The notes below the pieces were generated by a model. The model searched no databases and was not told where the DNA came from. It saw nothing but the letters and a program-made list of their open reading frames with translations. This document shows, piece after piece, positions 8,772-18,574 of a stretch of DNA of 64,000 bases (the first letter of the stretch is position 1; each line of letters opens with the position of its first letter). The stretch comes from Kovacikia minuta CCNUW1 (GTDB lineage: Bacteria; Cyanobacteriota; Cyanobacteriia; Leptolyngbyales; Leptolyngbyaceae). The DNA lies in the NCBI RefSeq assembly GCF_020091585.1, contig NZ_CP083582.1, forward strand, positions 1,984,001 through 2,048,000. Reading direction: 5' to 3'. A program made the translations under genes and the position numbers.

Positions 8772-8839
8772 GAGAAACCGGGTTTCTGGTGAGGATATTC
8801 AAAGAAACTTGGGTGTCTCACAGAAGAAACCCGGTTTCT
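8772..8839. repeat. Pair of AGAAACC(C)GGTTTCT palindromes
   Basis: Two near-identical palindromes, AGAAACCGGGTTTCT at 8773-8787 and AGAAACCCGGTTTCT at 8825-8839, are separated by 37 bases between two converging genes. Each can form its own hairpin, or the two can pair with each other. This is a dispersed intergenic repeat type in cyanobacteria and could act as a bidirectional terminator. Confidence 0.75.
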
Positions 8840-8881
8840 GTAGCAGTGTTTTAGGAGCAGTTATTTTTGTGATGCCTAAGC

Positions 8882-9622
8882 TCAGGAGGCGTTGAGAGAA
8901 TACTGTTGGTTGATTGAGTTGATGAGTTCTGTGAAGTTGTATCGTTCAGACACTCCCTGTCGATCAGCAATCAAGTCAAAGCTGCCGTCCGTGTTGAGTG
9001 ACCAACCAATGTCGTAATCTCCTTCCAGAACAGCGACAATATCCGATCGAACTTTCTGCCCCCCATATCCTCGCATGTCTGCTTCCATCTTGACCGTGTA
9101 GCCCAACTGCTCCAGGGATAGCTTCAAAAGTTGAGCGTCTGTCATCTTGGTTCGGAGTGTGCTGAAATGCCCTGATCGAGGGCGGTTTAAGGGTATCCCA
9201 CCTCGGCTTCTGGCTAAATTTAGCAAATCATTGCTGACAACTAAAAGCTGCAAAGCCGTGTCACGGGATTGTTGAAGGGCTTTCAGTTGTTCCGGGCGAT
9301 CGCCCTCACTCAAATTAAGTACTCGTGCAAAATTATGAGCGATTATCCTACCACCAGATCGTAATTCACGAAATAACCTGATAACCGTTTCCCTCGCCTC
9401 AGCATCGTTTTGCAATTCGTCTGTTACAGTTCCTTCAAACCTTGGCAAGTTATTACTGTGATTCAGAAGCAGAATGACAGATTGGCACGCCTCCTGGAGA
9501 AATTCTTGCTCCTCCGATTGATCGTCTGTCACTTCATCCAGAATTAGCTTTAGAAATCCGATTATGGCGTTCAGTGGACTTTGTATCTCATAGGACAAGT
9601 CAGCAAGAAGATTCCAATCCAT
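8882..9622 (-). CDS. Fusion of a degenerate histidine-kinase dimerisation domain to Ycf35 (DUF1257)
   Basis: A 246-residue protein of two parts in one uninterrupted frame. Residues 1 to about 145 resemble a HisKA dimerisation domain (DLSYEIQSPLNAIIGFLKLILD), but the H-box histidine of the usual LSHE motif is Tyr11 and no ATPase domain follows. From about residue 150 the sequence is a complete Ycf35/DUF1257 domain: SGHFSTLRTKMTDAQLLK, ADMRGYGGQKVRSDIVAVL and YNFTELINSINQQY. Free-standing Ycf35 proteins begin MSHFSTLRTK, which places the joint exactly. Ycf35 is conserved in cyanobacteria and red-lineage plastids with no known biochemical activity. I infer that the kinase-derived part serves as a dimerisation or interaction module. 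Confidence 0.8.
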   Translation of the reverse strand: MDWNLLADLSYEIQSPLNAIIGFLKLILDEVTDDQSEEQEFLQEACQSVILLLNHSNNLPRFEGTVTDELQNDAEARETVIRLFRELRSGGRIIAHNFARVLNLSEGDRPEQLKALQQSRDTALQLLVVSNDLLNLARSRGGIPLNRPRSGHFSTLRTKMTDAQLLKLSLEQLGYTVKMEADMRGYGGQKVRSDIVAVLEGDYDIGWSLNTDGSFDLIADRQGVSERYNFTELINSINQQYSLNAS

Positions 9623-9777
9623 TGCGATCGCTCTACTCCATTGACAAGATCTGAAACAAATTCAAGATTGCGAAAGCTTGAAAGTAGAGTCCCTGACCTA
9701 TGGTAAGCGCTGAAAGATGGAACTGAAAAGATGGGGTAAGCTGAGAGGAAAAGTGGCAATAGAGAGATTCCAACGAC

Positions 9778-10431
9778 ATGGCTAACCCGCCACCGATTTT
9801 GCAAACGGTTCAATCCGATACCTGGGTTGAGGCAGCCTGGGAAGATTTTTTGTCGTTTGCGGATGATCCCACCCTGGCGAGTGGCAGGTTTTATTACGAT
9901 CAGGGTTACATGAGGATTGAGATGGCTCCCCTCGGTTCTTTACATGGTCAAGATAATACGATTCTCTCGACCCTGATTCTTCTGTATGCAACGCTCAAAA
10001 ATATTCCCATTAAGGGACTGACCAATACCAGCTTTAGAAAAGCCAGCGTGCGAGAATCGCAGCCGGATCTGGCATTTTATATCGGTGAAAATTTGAGACT
10101 GCCTCCCCGAAATAATTCCCCGGTAAACCTGAATGAGGTTGATCCACCAACGCTGGTGGTTGAGATTGCGGCTTCTTCGTTAGAGGATGATCTCGATCGC
10201 AAACGAACCCTCTACCAGCGGTTAGGCGTTCAAGAATATTGGGTTGTCAATGTAAATGCCAGCAAATTGATAGCATTTACGTTCTCAACAACTGAAGCCA
10301 TGCAAATATCAGAATCTCAAGTTTTACCAGGACTAAGATTTGCGATCGTTGAAGAAGCCCTGCGTCGATCGCAAACGGAGGATGACGGAGCAATCAGCCG
10401 CTGGCTGATCGCAACGTTTAATCAGGGGTAG
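9778..10431 (+). CDS. Uma2-family protein (PD-(D/E)XK nuclease fold)
   Basis: A 217-residue Uma2 protein. The recognisable elements are the N-terminal [30 protein letters not shown] (acidic active-site region), [13 protein letters not shown] and [18 protein letters not shown]. The start is ATG 9778. The gene converges with argC and overlaps its 3' end by 10 bases. As with the other Uma2 genes here, nuclease activity is only inferred from the fold. Confidence 0.87.
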   Translation: MANPPPILQTVQSDTWVEAAWEDFLSFADDPTLASGRFYYDQGYMRIEMAPLGSLHGQDNTILSTLILLYATLKNIPIKGLTNTSFRKASVRESQPDLAFYIGENLRLPPRNNSPVNLNEVDPPTLVVEIAASSLEDDLDRKRTLYQRLGVQEYWVVNVNASKLIAFTFSTTEAMQISESQVLPGLRFAIVEEALRRSQTEDDGAISRWLIATFNQG

Positions 10432-11480
10432 AACGCCAATTGCGGCAATCCCAATGTTTCCTCCCAACCCATCATGATATTGACGCACTGAATTGCCTGT
10501 CCTGCCTGCCCCTTCATCAGGTTGTCGATCGCTGACATAACGATCACCCGATCGGTACGCGGATCGACCTCAATCCCGATGTAGCAAAGGTTGGTTCCGT
10601 GTGCCCACTTGGTTTGGGGATAGGTGCCGCTGGGCAAAATTTTGACCCAGGGAGAACTGCGGTAGAACGCACTGTAAATCGTCAGCAGATCTTCCCGTAC
10701 CAGCCCAGGATCACGCAGGGTCGCGTAAACCGTTGCCAGGATACCGCGCACCATTGGAATCAGATGGGGGGTGAATTGCACCAGAACTTCGTGCCCTGCC
10801 AGATCGCTACAAATTTGTTCAATTTCAGGGGTGTGGCGATGACGGGCAACCCCATAGGCTGCCAGAGAATTATCTGCTTCCGCCAGGAGTAAATTGGTCT
10901 TTGCCTGTCGTCCTCCCCCAGAAGTGCCCGACTTGGCATCAATTACGGCAGTTTCAGAGACAATTAGCCCCTGTTTAAACAGAGGCGAGAGGGCTAACAA
11001 ACTGGCGGTGGGGTAACAACCGGGGCAACCCACTAACTGTGCCTGGGAAATGCGATCGCGGTAAAGTTCCGGCAATCCATAAACTGCCGTTTCAGCAATA
11101 TCCCGATCGGTTCGTTCCCCGCCATACCAGGAAGTATAGGTGGCGAGGTCAAAAAATCGGTAATCTGCCGACAAATCCAAAACCTTACAGCCCTTTGCCA
11201 GTAGGGTAGGAGCCATCTTCCAAGCCAGACCATTGGGGAGGGAAAGGAAGACAACCTGACAGCGCTCAGCAATTTTGTCTAAATCCAGTGGCTCAACCTG
11301 CTGCTGAACCCGGTGCCCCAGATGGGGATAAATATCTGAAAAGGATTGTCCGGCACTGCTCTCGCCACCCAGGTAAGCTAACTCCAGGCGGGGATGATCC
11401 ATTAAAAGTCGCACCAGCTGTACGCCACCATAGCCTGACGCACCAATTATTCCGACAGGGACGCGTCCAATATCACCCAT
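10422..11480 (-). CDS. argC: N-acetyl-gamma-glutamyl-phosphate reductase
   Basis: A 352-residue ArgC, the NADPH-dependent enzyme that reduces N-acetylglutamyl phosphate to the semialdehyde, the third step of arginine biosynthesis. The nucleotide-binding motif GASGYGG is at 13-19. The catalytic cysteine is Cys155 in [10 protein letters not shown], with the following conserved KSGTSGGGR and HRHTPEIEQ segments. Length and motifs are complete. The gene is alone, as arg genes usually are in cyanobacteria, and diverges from ribBA with about 130 bases between. The last codons overlap the convergent Uma2 gene by 10 bases. Confidence 0.96.
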   Translation of the reverse strand: MGDIGRVPVGIIGASGYGGVQLVRLLMDHPRLELAYLGGESSAGQSFSDIYPHLGHRVQQQVEPLDLDKIAERCQVVFLSLPNGLAWKMAPTLLAKGCKVLDLSADYRFFDLATYTSWYGGERTDRDIAETAVYGLPELYRDRISQAQLVGCPGCYPTASLLALSPLFKQGLIVSETAVIDAKSGTSGGGRQAKTNLLLAEADNSLAAYGVARHRHTPEIEQICSDLAGHEVLVQFTPHLIPMVRGILATVYATLRDPGLVREDLLTIYSAFYRSSPWVKILPSGTYPQTKWAHGTNLCYIGIEVDPRTDRVIVMSAIDNLMKGQAGQAIQCVNIMMGWEETLGLPQLAFYP

Positions 11481-11613
11481 GATGGTTTGCCTTTTTGGAG
11501 GGTCAGTTCACTTAATGTTTGCTGCATTGTAATACTAGAACTCGCTTTTTTGGTGTAAACCCGTCCTTTGTTTTTACCGATGTTGTTGGCTGGCTAAACA
11601 GACTACAATTTAA

Positions 11614-13362
11614 ATGGCTGAAAAATTTAAGAATGTTTACGGAAGGGTTTCCTTGAGTCTCTCTACAGAATCGTCTCAATCCGCTTCAATCCCCTTCAAG
11701 TTTGACCCGATCGACACTGCATTGGCTGATCTGAAGGCAGGTCGAGCGATTGTGGTTGTCGATGACGAAAACCGGGAAAACGAAGGCGATATCATTTGCG
11801 CTGCCCAGTTTGCCACACCAGATTTGATTAATTTCATGGCAGTCTACGCCCGTGGGTTGATTTGTCTGGCAATGACCGGAGCGCGGCTAGATGAACTGGA
11901 CTTGCCGTTGATGGTGACAAACAACACAGACAGCAACCAGACTGCCTTCACCGTCAGCATCGATGCTTCCCCCAGTGCGGGGGTCAGTACCGGAATTTCA
12001 GCCGAAGATCGTGCCCGCACGATTCAGGTCGCCATCAATCCCAATACCCATCCCCACGATTTGCGTCGTCCGGGGCATGTCTTCCCCCTGCGGGCCAGAG
12101 AGGGAGGCGTGTTAAAGCGGGCAGGGCATACGGAAGCGGCGATCGACTTGGCGGCGCTTGCTGGGCTTTATCCCGCTGGGGTAATTTGCGAAATCCAAAA
12201 TCCTGACGGGTCAATGGCGCGATTACCAGAGTTGATTGAGTACGCGAAAGCCCATGAACTCAAAATCATCAGTATTGCCGACCTGATTAGCTACCGGTTA
12301 CAGCATGAACGGTTTGTTTGCCGAGAAACCGTTGCCGATCTTCCCACCCAATTTGGGCAATTCAAAATCTACGGCTACCGCAACCTGCTAGATAACTCGG
12401 AGCACGTGGCGATCGTCAAAGGCGATCCGGCAAACTTCAAAGATCAAGCTGTGATGGTGCGCGTCCATTCTGAGTGTTTGACGGGAGACTCCTTAGGGTC
12501 ACTCCGTTGTGATTGTCGGATGCAACTGCAAGCTGCTCTGAAAATGATTGAAAATGCGGGCCAGGGCGTGGTGGTTTACCTGCGGCAGGAGGGGCGTGGC
12601 ATTGGGCTGGTCAATAAGTTGAAGGCCTATTCCCTCCAGGATATGGGGTTGGATACCGTAGAGGCAAACGAGCGATTGGGTTTTCCGGCAGATTTACGGG
12701 ATTACGGCGTTGGAGCGCAAATATTAAATGATTTGGGCGTCAAGCAGCTCCGGTTAGTGACCAACAACCCCAGAAAGATTGCGGGATTGAAAGGGTACGG
12801 GTTGGAAATGGTCGATCGGGTTCCGCTTTTGATTGAAGCTACAACCTACAACTCCGGCTACCTGACCACCAAGGCAGAAAAACTGGGACACTGGATGTTG
12901 CAAACCTATCTAGTAACAATTGCCCTCCAGTGGCAGGATGAACCCCACTCGATCGCGGAACGCTACCAGTGGCTCGAAAAAGTACGCCACCTGGCAAAAA
13001 CCCGCAACTTGCTCCTGCAAGAAGAGGTGCGCCCCGTTGCCGCAGCCCTGTTTAGTGGCGCAAGTATGATCGTGCATCTGGGATTTGATCAGTCCCTGAT
13101 TGGCAACCCCGACTGGTACCAAGATCCCAGCCATCCCTACACCGAAGCGATCGCCCAAATTCTCGATCATCTGGTTACCCTACCCAGGCTGCACCAGTTA
13201 GAGTTTATTGTCACGCCAGGTTCTGACCCACTGATTGGCTTACAGGTCCAACTCGATCGGCAGGTCTTTCCCCTCAGCCAAAGCCCCTCCTCCATCAGCA
13301 AAAATCTGCAAACCCAGACGATCTACAGTTTTGTGGGGAATAAAAACGAAGAGGAATTTTGA
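11614..13362 (+). CDS. ribBA: RibBA: DHBP synthase / GTP cyclohydrolase II
   Basis: A 582-residue bifunctional enzyme that starts riboflavin synthesis. The N-terminal half makes 3,4-dihydroxy-2-butanone 4-phosphate from ribulose 5-phosphate ([11 protein letters not shown] near 49-59; [21 protein letters not shown]). The second half, from about residue 243, opens the imidazole ring of GTP; its zinc ligands are Cys288, Cys299 and Cys301 in [16 protein letters not shown], and QEGRGIGL is present. About 140 extra C-terminal residues beyond the GTP cyclohydrolase core are typical of cyanobacterial RibBA and have no known role. The first ~28 residues are Ser-rich and may be longer than the true N-terminus. 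No FMN riboswitch is evident in the 130-base leader. Confidence 0.95.
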   Translation: MAEKFKNVYGRVSLSLSTESSQSASIPFKFDPIDTALADLKAGRAIVVVDDENRENEGDIICAAQFATPDLINFMAVYARGLICLAMTGARLDELDLPLMVTNNTDSNQTAFTVSIDASPSAGVSTGISAEDRARTIQVAINPNTHPHDLRRPGHVFPLRAREGGVLKRAGHTEAAIDLAALAGLYPAGVICEIQNPDGSMARLPELIEYAKAHELKIISIADLISYRLQHERFVCRETVADLPTQFGQFKIYGYRNLLDNSEHVAIVKGDPANFKDQAVMVRVHSECLTGDSLGSLRCDCRMQLQAALKMIENAGQGVVVYLRQEGRGIGLVNKLKAYSLQDMGLDTVEANERLGFPADLRDYGVGAQILNDLGVKQLRLVTNNPRKIAGLKGYGLEMVDRVPLLIEATTYNSGYLTTKAEKLGHWMLQTYLVTIALQWQDEPHSIAERYQWLEKVRHLAKTRNLLLQEEVRPVAAALFSGASMIVHLGFDQSLIGNPDWYQDPSHPYTEAIAQILDHLVTLPRLHQLEFIVTPGSDPLIGLQVQLDRQVFPLSQSPSSISKNLQTQTIYSFVGNKNEEEF

Positions 13363-13420
13363 ATCTTACTGCCAGTTTCGTTTGGATTAACCACACCCCA
13401 CACCCTTGCTTTCTTAATCT

Positions 13421-13721
13421 CTATACCTTTCCTAAATTAGGACTGCCCAGAAATACATTGCCTCAAATCTCACCAGAAAACCGCAGCTTGTGGGTTGAGA
13501 TGATCAGCCCCAGGCAAAGCAACGACACCTCCGGTGTCGCTTTTCCAAGCAAGTTGAGGGCACTATTCAGTACCGCAGGCAACGGAATAAGTTAACACCA
13601 GTTTGGTCAGCAGCAGGCTATCATCGGGCTTGAGCCTACCCTGGTTACCAGCAAAATAGCCCAGGGCAATGATGAAGGCGACGGGTATCAGCGCTGCAAT
13701 AATGCTCTCAATAATTTGCAT
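13421..13721 (-). pseudogene. Decayed AEC-family (auxin efflux carrier-type) permease
   Basis: This is a remnant of a malate/auxin-type permease. From ATG 13721 the reading gives MQIIESIIAALIPVAFIIAL, then GYFAGNQGRLKPDDSLLLTK, then LVLTYSVACGTE and a stop at 13563. That is the first transmembrane segment and the following conserved region of AEC transporters. A second frame resumes at once with AVLNSALNLLGKATPEVSLL and CLGLIISTHKLRFSGEI, a segment from the C-terminal half of such proteins, then TGA at 13463 where Trp is expected, and decays by 13421. Roughly two thirds of the gene is missing. It starts 13 bases after the malic enzyme stop, so it was once the second gene of a malate operon. 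Confidence 0.75.
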
Positions 13722-13734
13722 ATTAGTCGGTCAC

Positions 13735-15363
13735 TTAGATGAGGCTTACATATTCCGGCTGATATACCTGAGCCTCAATAAAGGCGTGGAGATCATCTGG
13801 CTTTGGCACCCCTGCCAGATTTCTGTCAAAGATGGCTTCTGCCACTCGGTAGGCAACGTGCAGGGACGCCTTAAGAATGTCAGATTGGGGCGGATAGATC
13901 AGCCCAACCTCCAGATCGGCTTGCGTTACCTGCTCCGCCACCGCCTTAGCCGCAACAATGAACAGCTCATCGGTGACACGTTTTGCCTGGGTTGCAAAGA
14001 TTGCCATCCCCATTGCCGGGAAGATGTAAACGTTGTTGCCCTGACCAGGAACAAAAACCCTGTTTCCATACTTTACGGGGCTAAAGGGGCTACCGCTGGC
14101 AAATACCGCCCGCCCCTGCGACCAGGTATAGGCTTCCTCAGCAGTACATTCTGAATGGGACGTGGGATTGGAGTAGGGAAAGATAATGGGCCGCTCATTC
14201 AGCTTTGCCATTGTCTCAATCACATCCTGGTTAAAGGCTTTCGCCACCGTGCTAACGCCAATAATCGCGGTTGGTTTAATCGACGCGATCGCCGCCACAA
14301 AGTCCTTCGTCGGTTCGTGGGGATGGGCAAAGGGCTTCTGAAAGTCGGCCAGGTCTGTGCGGCTTGACTCCAGCAATCCGTTAATGTCAAACAGCCAGCA
14401 GCGGTTACGGGCTTGCTCTTGAGACAGCCCTGCCTGTACCATCACCTTTACCAAAAGGTCTGCAATTCCGGTACCTGCCGAGCCTGCACCTAAAAACAGG
14501 AAGGTTTGCTCCGTGATCTTGCCGCCCGTCAAACGCAGACCCGCCAAAATTCCGGCGACCGCGATCGCCGCGGTTCCCTGAATGTCGTCATTAAAGCAAC
14601 AAACGCGATCGCGGTATCTTTCCAGGAGGGGCACCGCGTGGTAGTTTGCAAAATCCTCAAACTGAATGCAACAGTTTGGAAGAACCTCCTGCACTGCCAT
14701 CACAAACTCTTCAATGAAGGCATCATACGCCTCACCCTGAATGCGCGGCTGACGCAACCCCAGGTAAAGTGGATCATTGAGCAATGCCTCATTATTGGTG
14801 CCAACATCCAGCGTAATCGGTAAGGTGAACTGGGGGGGAACACCCGCACAAGCCGTATAAAGCGCCAGCTTACCAATGGGAATGCCCATGCCATTAACGC
14901 CCAAATCCCCCAATCCCAAAATCCGCTCACCATCGGTCACCACAATAAAGCGCACATCCTGCTCTGGCCAATTTTGCAGAATTTTCTTCAGTTGTCCTTT
15001 ACGTGCAATCGATAAATACAGCCCCCTTGGTCGCCTTAGAATGTGACCGAATTTTTGACACGCTTCCCCCACGGTAGGTGTGTAGACAAGGGGAATAAAG
15101 TGCGCTGGGTCCGACATTAATGTCTTGTAGTACAGCGTTTCGTCGTTATCCTGCAATGCAGAAAGATAGATGTATTTGTCGAGATCCGTTGTCTTATGGC
15201 CGAGTTGCATCATCACCCGCCGGATTTGGGTCTCTTCGCTCTCAATGCCTTCTGGCAAGAGTCCAACCAGTCCAAATGCTTCCCGCTCTGCTTCTCCGAA
15301 GGCTGTGGATTTGTTAAGACGCGGGTGGTGCAAAATGTCAAAACCCCGAAGCTGAATATTCAT
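13735..15363 (-). CDS. NAD-type malic enzyme
   Basis: A 542-residue malic enzyme that oxidatively decarboxylates malate to pyruvate. The N-terminal substrate region VYTPTVGEAC, the segment VVTDGERILGLGDLGVNGMG, the metal-binding FEDFANYHA and FNDDIQGTA regions, and the dinucleotide motif FLGAGSAGTGIA are all intact. The length fits the SfcA/MaeA class. A decayed AEC permease begins 13 bases downstream, suggesting an ancestral malate uptake-and-use operon. The ATG is 185 bases from the divergent small membrane protein gene. Confidence 0.94.
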   Translation of the reverse strand: MNIQLRGFDILHHPRLNKSTAFGEAEREAFGLVGLLPEGIESEETQIRRVMMQLGHKTTDLDKYIYLSALQDNDETLYYKTLMSDPAHFIPLVYTPTVGEACQKFGHILRRPRGLYLSIARKGQLKKILQNWPEQDVRFIVVTDGERILGLGDLGVNGMGIPIGKLALYTACAGVPPQFTLPITLDVGTNNEALLNDPLYLGLRQPRIQGEAYDAFIEEFVMAVQEVLPNCCIQFEDFANYHAVPLLERYRDRVCCFNDDIQGTAAIAVAGILAGLRLTGGKITEQTFLFLGAGSAGTGIADLLVKVMVQAGLSQEQARNRCWLFDINGLLESSRTDLADFQKPFAHPHEPTKDFVAAIASIKPTAIIGVSTVAKAFNQDVIETMAKLNERPIIFPYSNPTSHSECTAEEAYTWSQGRAVFASGSPFSPVKYGNRVFVPGQGNNVYIFPAMGMAIFATQAKRVTDELFIVAAKAVAEQVTQADLEVGLIYPPQSDILKASLHVAYRVAEAIFDRNLAGVPKPDDLHAFIEAQVYQPEYVSLI

Positions 15364-15547
15364 TGCGGTATAGATTTTGCGACAGTGAAAAATTTATCAG
15401 ATTCCGTGGATGGAAAGGATGTACCCATCTTGATTATTCATAGAAGATTGGACAGTCGCGAATTGGACAAAACCACAGAAAAAGCAGCGTTCAAAGTCAG
15501 AAAGTATTATGCTTGACAAAATCCTTTAAGAAAGGGCGCGATCGCAG

Positions 15548-15808
15548 ATGGGTAGCCAATCAACCGCCAAAACCATTTTTCTGCTCGCTTCAATGGTGGG
15601 CTGGTTGATTGTGGGCGCGTCGTTAATGTATCTCTTTCCCTTCCTTGCCGACCAATTTGTATCTTCCGATCTCACCCATCTATGGATGCAAACCCTAAGC
15701 AGAAGTGGCTACAATCCTGCGCTTGCCTGGGTTGGTGGGGGCATTACCCTGACTTTAACCATCGTCGCTCAAATTATTTGGCACCAACGCTTTGAAGGCA
15801 AAATTTAA
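15548..15808 (+). CDS. Small two-helix membrane protein
   Basis: An 86-residue protein with two predicted transmembrane helices, about residues 8-33 (TIFLLASMVGWLIVGASLMYLF) and 57-78 (ALAWVGGGITLTLTIVAQII), and a short basic C-terminus. I recognise no family. A GCGATCGC octamer lies at 15538-15545, just before the start. It is flanked by malic enzyme (divergent) and the PlmA-type regulator (same strand, 255 bases on). Confidence 0.6.
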   Translation: MGSQSTAKTIFLLASMVGWLIVGASLMYLFPFLADQFVSSDLTHLWMQTLSRSGYNPALAWVGGGITLTLTIVAQIIWHQRFEGKI

Positions 15809-16036
15809 GCGGCAGGTCTTCCTGTTGGTCAGGTTTTACTCAGGTTTTTACTCAGGTTAACCCCACTGTTTCCTATGGATTTCCGTACTTCTTAAGGGGG
15901 ATATGAATTGATTCGCCTGTAAAGTAATATTGTGTTGTGTCCTGTGAATTAAGGTTGAGAAAAGTGCGATGATTCGGCGATAAAGGAAGCACGATGCAGA
16001 TAATCGGGGGTACTTTACCGAAATCGCCCATTCCGA

Positions 16037-16054
16037 CTTCAGAATAGTCTGAAG
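16037..16054. promoter_or_regulatory. Inverted repeat before plmA, possible operator
   Basis: CTTCAGA-ATAG-TCTGAAG is a perfect 7-4-7 inverted repeat ending 9 bases before the plmA ATG. GntR-family regulators commonly bind such symmetric sites and often control themselves. An autoregulatory operator is an inference; a hairpin over the ribosome site is an alternative. Confidence 0.4.
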
Positions 16055-16063
16055 ATTCAACCT

Positions 16064-17047
16064 ATGGTTCAATTTCACATTCAGGCAGATAGCGATATTC
16101 CAGCCTCGACGCAGCTCTACAATCAGATCCTTTTTGCGATCGCGTCGCGTCAATTTCCCCCTGGACATCGCCTGCCCAGTACACGCCAACTGGCGATGCA
16201 AACGGGTCTTCACCGCAACACAATTAGTAAGGTTTATCGCCAATTAGAAGAAGCTGGGGTAGTCGATGCCCAGGCAGGCTCCGGCATTTATGTTCGGGAT
16301 CAAACCCACGAAAGTGGGTCTAAGGTAAAATCTCCTGTTCTGGAGAAATACCCAGACGCCTATCGGGTTGTGCAGACCAGCCTGGATGAATTACTTAAAT
16401 TAGGGTGTTCACTAAATCAAGCCAGGGAGCTGTTTTTGGCGGAGATTGACTGGCGTTTGCGTTGTAGTGCCCAGGTTCTGGTCACTGCTCCCAATCATGA
16501 CATTGAAGCCGGTGAGGTAATGGTGCGCGATCTGGAGCGATCGCTGAATATCCCAGTCCAACTGGTTCCCCTGGAGGAACTCAGCCAGATCCTTGACCAG
16601 ACCCGTTCTGGAACCGTAGTCACCAGTCGATACTTTATCGCGCAGGCAGAGGAAATTGCCGCTCCCAAGTCTGTGCGAGTGATCCCGGTTGATATTTATG
16701 ACTTTGATTCTGAAATTAAATTAATCAAACGCTTAGCCAAAGGAACCTGTTTGGGCGTTGTGAGTTTAAGTTCTGAAACTGCCAGGGTCGCAGAGGTGAT
16801 CATTCACAGCTTGAGGGGAGATGAAATTCTCGTCATGCCTTGCCAGTTAGAGGATTCCTACAAGCTGCATGCGATCGTTCGTAGTGCCCAAACCATCATC
16901 AGCGATCAGGCAAGCTGTTCATCGGTCAAAGCCGCAATCTCCAATGCCCGCGAAGATTTGATCCGGCCCCCTCAATTAATTTGTTGCGAAAATTTTATTG
17001 TGTCAAAATCGATCGAACTTCTGAAGCGAGAATTAGGCTTGGAGTGA
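16064..17047 (+). CDS. plmA: PlmA-type GntR-family transcription regulator
   Basis: A 327-residue regulator with a GntR winged-helix domain at about 1-80 (STQLYNQILFAIASRQFPPG, then LPSTRQLAMQTGLHRNTISK). The long C-terminal domain has the character and length of PlmA, a YtrA-subfamily regulator conserved in cyanobacteria. In Anabaena PlmA was found through plasmid maintenance, and it is known to join PII and PipX in a nitrogen/carbon signalling complex. The assignment rests on total length, the YtrA-like arrangement and lack of an aminotransferase domain. An inverted repeat at 16037-16054 just upstream may be its own operator. Confidence 0.8.
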   Translation: MVQFHIQADSDIPASTQLYNQILFAIASRQFPPGHRLPSTRQLAMQTGLHRNTISKVYRQLEEAGVVDAQAGSGIYVRDQTHESGSKVKSPVLEKYPDAYRVVQTSLDELLKLGCSLNQARELFLAEIDWRLRCSAQVLVTAPNHDIEAGEVMVRDLERSLNIPVQLVPLEELSQILDQTRSGTVVTSRYFIAQAEEIAAPKSVRVIPVDIYDFDSEIKLIKRLAKGTCLGVVSLSSETARVAEVIIHSLRGDEILVMPCQLEDSYKLHAIVRSAQTIISDQASCSSVKAAISNAREDLIRPPQLICCENFIVSKSIELLKRELGLE

Positions 17048-17182
17048 AGCCCCAGAAGGAGGGCAGAGAGTAGAAGGGGGAAGTCAGAAGTTAAGAGAAA
17101 CCAGTGATGCTGGATTCCGACTCCTGGCTTTTAGTTCCCCGTTCCACTCCTTTTCCCAAAGTAGGAGACAGAAGAATCTGCC

Positions 17183-17587
17183 TTACAGCCCAACAATCTG
17201 TCTGGATTCAGCCTCTAAAAGGCTAATCAAATTTTGATCTCCCCGTTCCTTTGCCACCTGAAGACGGCGCTCCAGGTTACGTAAAAGGTTGGCCCGATGG
17301 ACTTCTTCCGCTTGCTTGCGAACGGGAAAAGCTTTAGGAACAACCGGTTTCAACGTTCTGGTGCTACCAGCCTGGGCACCCATTGTAGGGACTTGATTGT
17401 TTACCCGATTTGGACCGTAGCTAACACCCCGGTAGGTTAAGGTCTGATTAATTTGAGGGATGGGTGTTTCCTGAAGCGTATGGCAACGCCAATTTACGCC
17501 ACGATATTTACCTAAGATTTCGCCTTCCGTAACTTCTAAAGAGGGAGGGGTAAATTCGTAGTTAACGCCACGGTAAGAGAGTTTCAT
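17183..17587 (-). CDS. DUF4278 protein with three YRGV motifs
   Basis: A 134-residue protein opening MKLSYRGVNYEF. The short beta motif YRGV(N/S)(Y/W) occurs three times: SYRGVNYEF near residue 4, KYRGVNWRC near 28 and TYRGVSYGP near 51. This is diagnostic of DUF4278, a cyanobacterial family of unknown function. The second half is a charged helix (RANLLRNLERRLQVAKERGD). There is no signal peptide or membrane segment. Confidence 0.82.
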   Translation of the reverse strand: MKLSYRGVNYEFTPPSLEVTEGEILGKYRGVNWRCHTLQETPIPQINQTLTYRGVSYGPNRVNNQVPTMGAQAGSTRTLKPVVPKAFPVRKQAEEVHRANLLRNLERRLQVAKERGDQNLISLLEAESRQIVGL

Positions 17588-17936
17588 AAGATTCGCCTCG
17601 GTTGAGAGATAGGGTGTGGAGTGAGGCGCGTTCCTTCGGGTTAGTCCCTACTTCCGTCCCTTCCTGGTGATCACAACAATTGTTTTGCACCACAAGAAGA
17701 GATGAACGAATTCATTTATGTCTGTATCTTATTTTACTATTCCCTATCTTTTCTCAGGCTTAAGAAAGATTTATAGAGATCTCCTGACATAAGATACCAG
17801 GAGTTTAGGGCAGAGGATAGGGGTAGGACGCGGGAAAAGGATAAGGAATACTCAGCACGTTGCGATACCGTATGCTTAAAGCTGGCAACCAATCTTAAAA
17901 GTATCCGAGCTGCTGTCACTTAACGCCCTACTGTCT
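17588..17936. other. Intergenic, no gene seen
   Basis: A region of 349 bases between the divergent DUF4278 and HAD genes. It is AT-rich around 17700-17780. I see no convincing open frame, tRNA or hairpin. Confidence 0.4.
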
Positions 17937-18566
17937 GTGAAGGAAATAATTTTTGACTTTGATGGAACGATCGCCGACTCGTTCGACGTTGTTCTAACTG
18001 CAAGTAATCGGTTGGCAACTGAATTTGGCTATCCTGCCGTTCGCCCAGAGGACGCTAAACAACTCCAGAACCTGACTTCAAGGGAAATTCTGAGGCGATC
18101 GGGGGTTTCCCTACTTAAGTTGCCATTTTTGTTGCGTCGGTTACGGTTAGAACTCAATCGTGAAATCTGCCGGTTAGAACCGATTCCGGGGATCAAGGAA
18201 GTGCTGCAAGACCTGAAGCAGGCAGGGAATCAGTTGGGAATAGTGACCTCCAACTCGCAGGAAAACGTGATTGCATTTTTGAATGCTCAGAACATGAATG
18301 ACCTGTTTGGCTTTGTGGGTTCCGGTCTGACACTCTTTGGCAAAGACCGGATCATCCGGAGAATTCTGAGGCAGCAAAATCTGGACCCAGCGATCGCGAT
18401 TTACGTGGGCGATGAAACCAGAGACATTGAGGCTGCCAGGAAAATTGGCATCCGAGTGATCTCCGTCAGTTGGGGGTTCAACTCCAGCGAAATATTAGCA
18501 GCCCACCGCCCCGATTTTTTGATTGATCACCCTGCTGAGTTGCTTGAAGTCATGATGAGAGCGTAG
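17937..18566 (+). CDS. HAD-superfamily phosphatase (phosphoglycolate-phosphatase-like)
   Basis: A 209-residue HAD hydrolase with the nucleophile motif DFDGTIADSF at residues 6-15, motif II in GIVTSNSQEN, a lysine in LFGKDRIIRR and motif III GDETRDIEAARKIG. A helical cap lies between motifs I and II. The start is GTG 17937, giving the usual MKEIIFDFDGT opening. The substrate is not readable; phosphoglycolate phosphatase and pyrophosphatase PpaX are the nearest named relatives. Low-complexity repeats follow the gene. Confidence 0.85.
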   Translation: MKEIIFDFDGTIADSFDVVLTASNRLATEFGYPAVRPEDAKQLQNLTSREILRRSGVSLLKLPFLLRRLRLELNREICRLEPIPGIKEVLQDLKQAGNQLGIVTSNSQENVIAFLNAQNMNDLFGFVGSGLTLFGKDRIIRRILRQQNLDPAIAIYVGDETRDIEAARKIGIRVISVSWGFNSSEILAAHRPDFLIDHPAELLEVMMRA

Positions 18567-18574
18567 GAGAGGGG

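Noticed and set aside
11481..11613. FMN riboswitch upstream of ribBA
   Set aside because: The 130-base leader lacks the conserved RFN-element segments and is too short for the full structure.
13359..13595. A 78-codon plus-strand open frame starting ATG after ribBA
   Set aside because: Its composition is not protein-like, and the minus strand across it carries clear fragments of an AEC permease.
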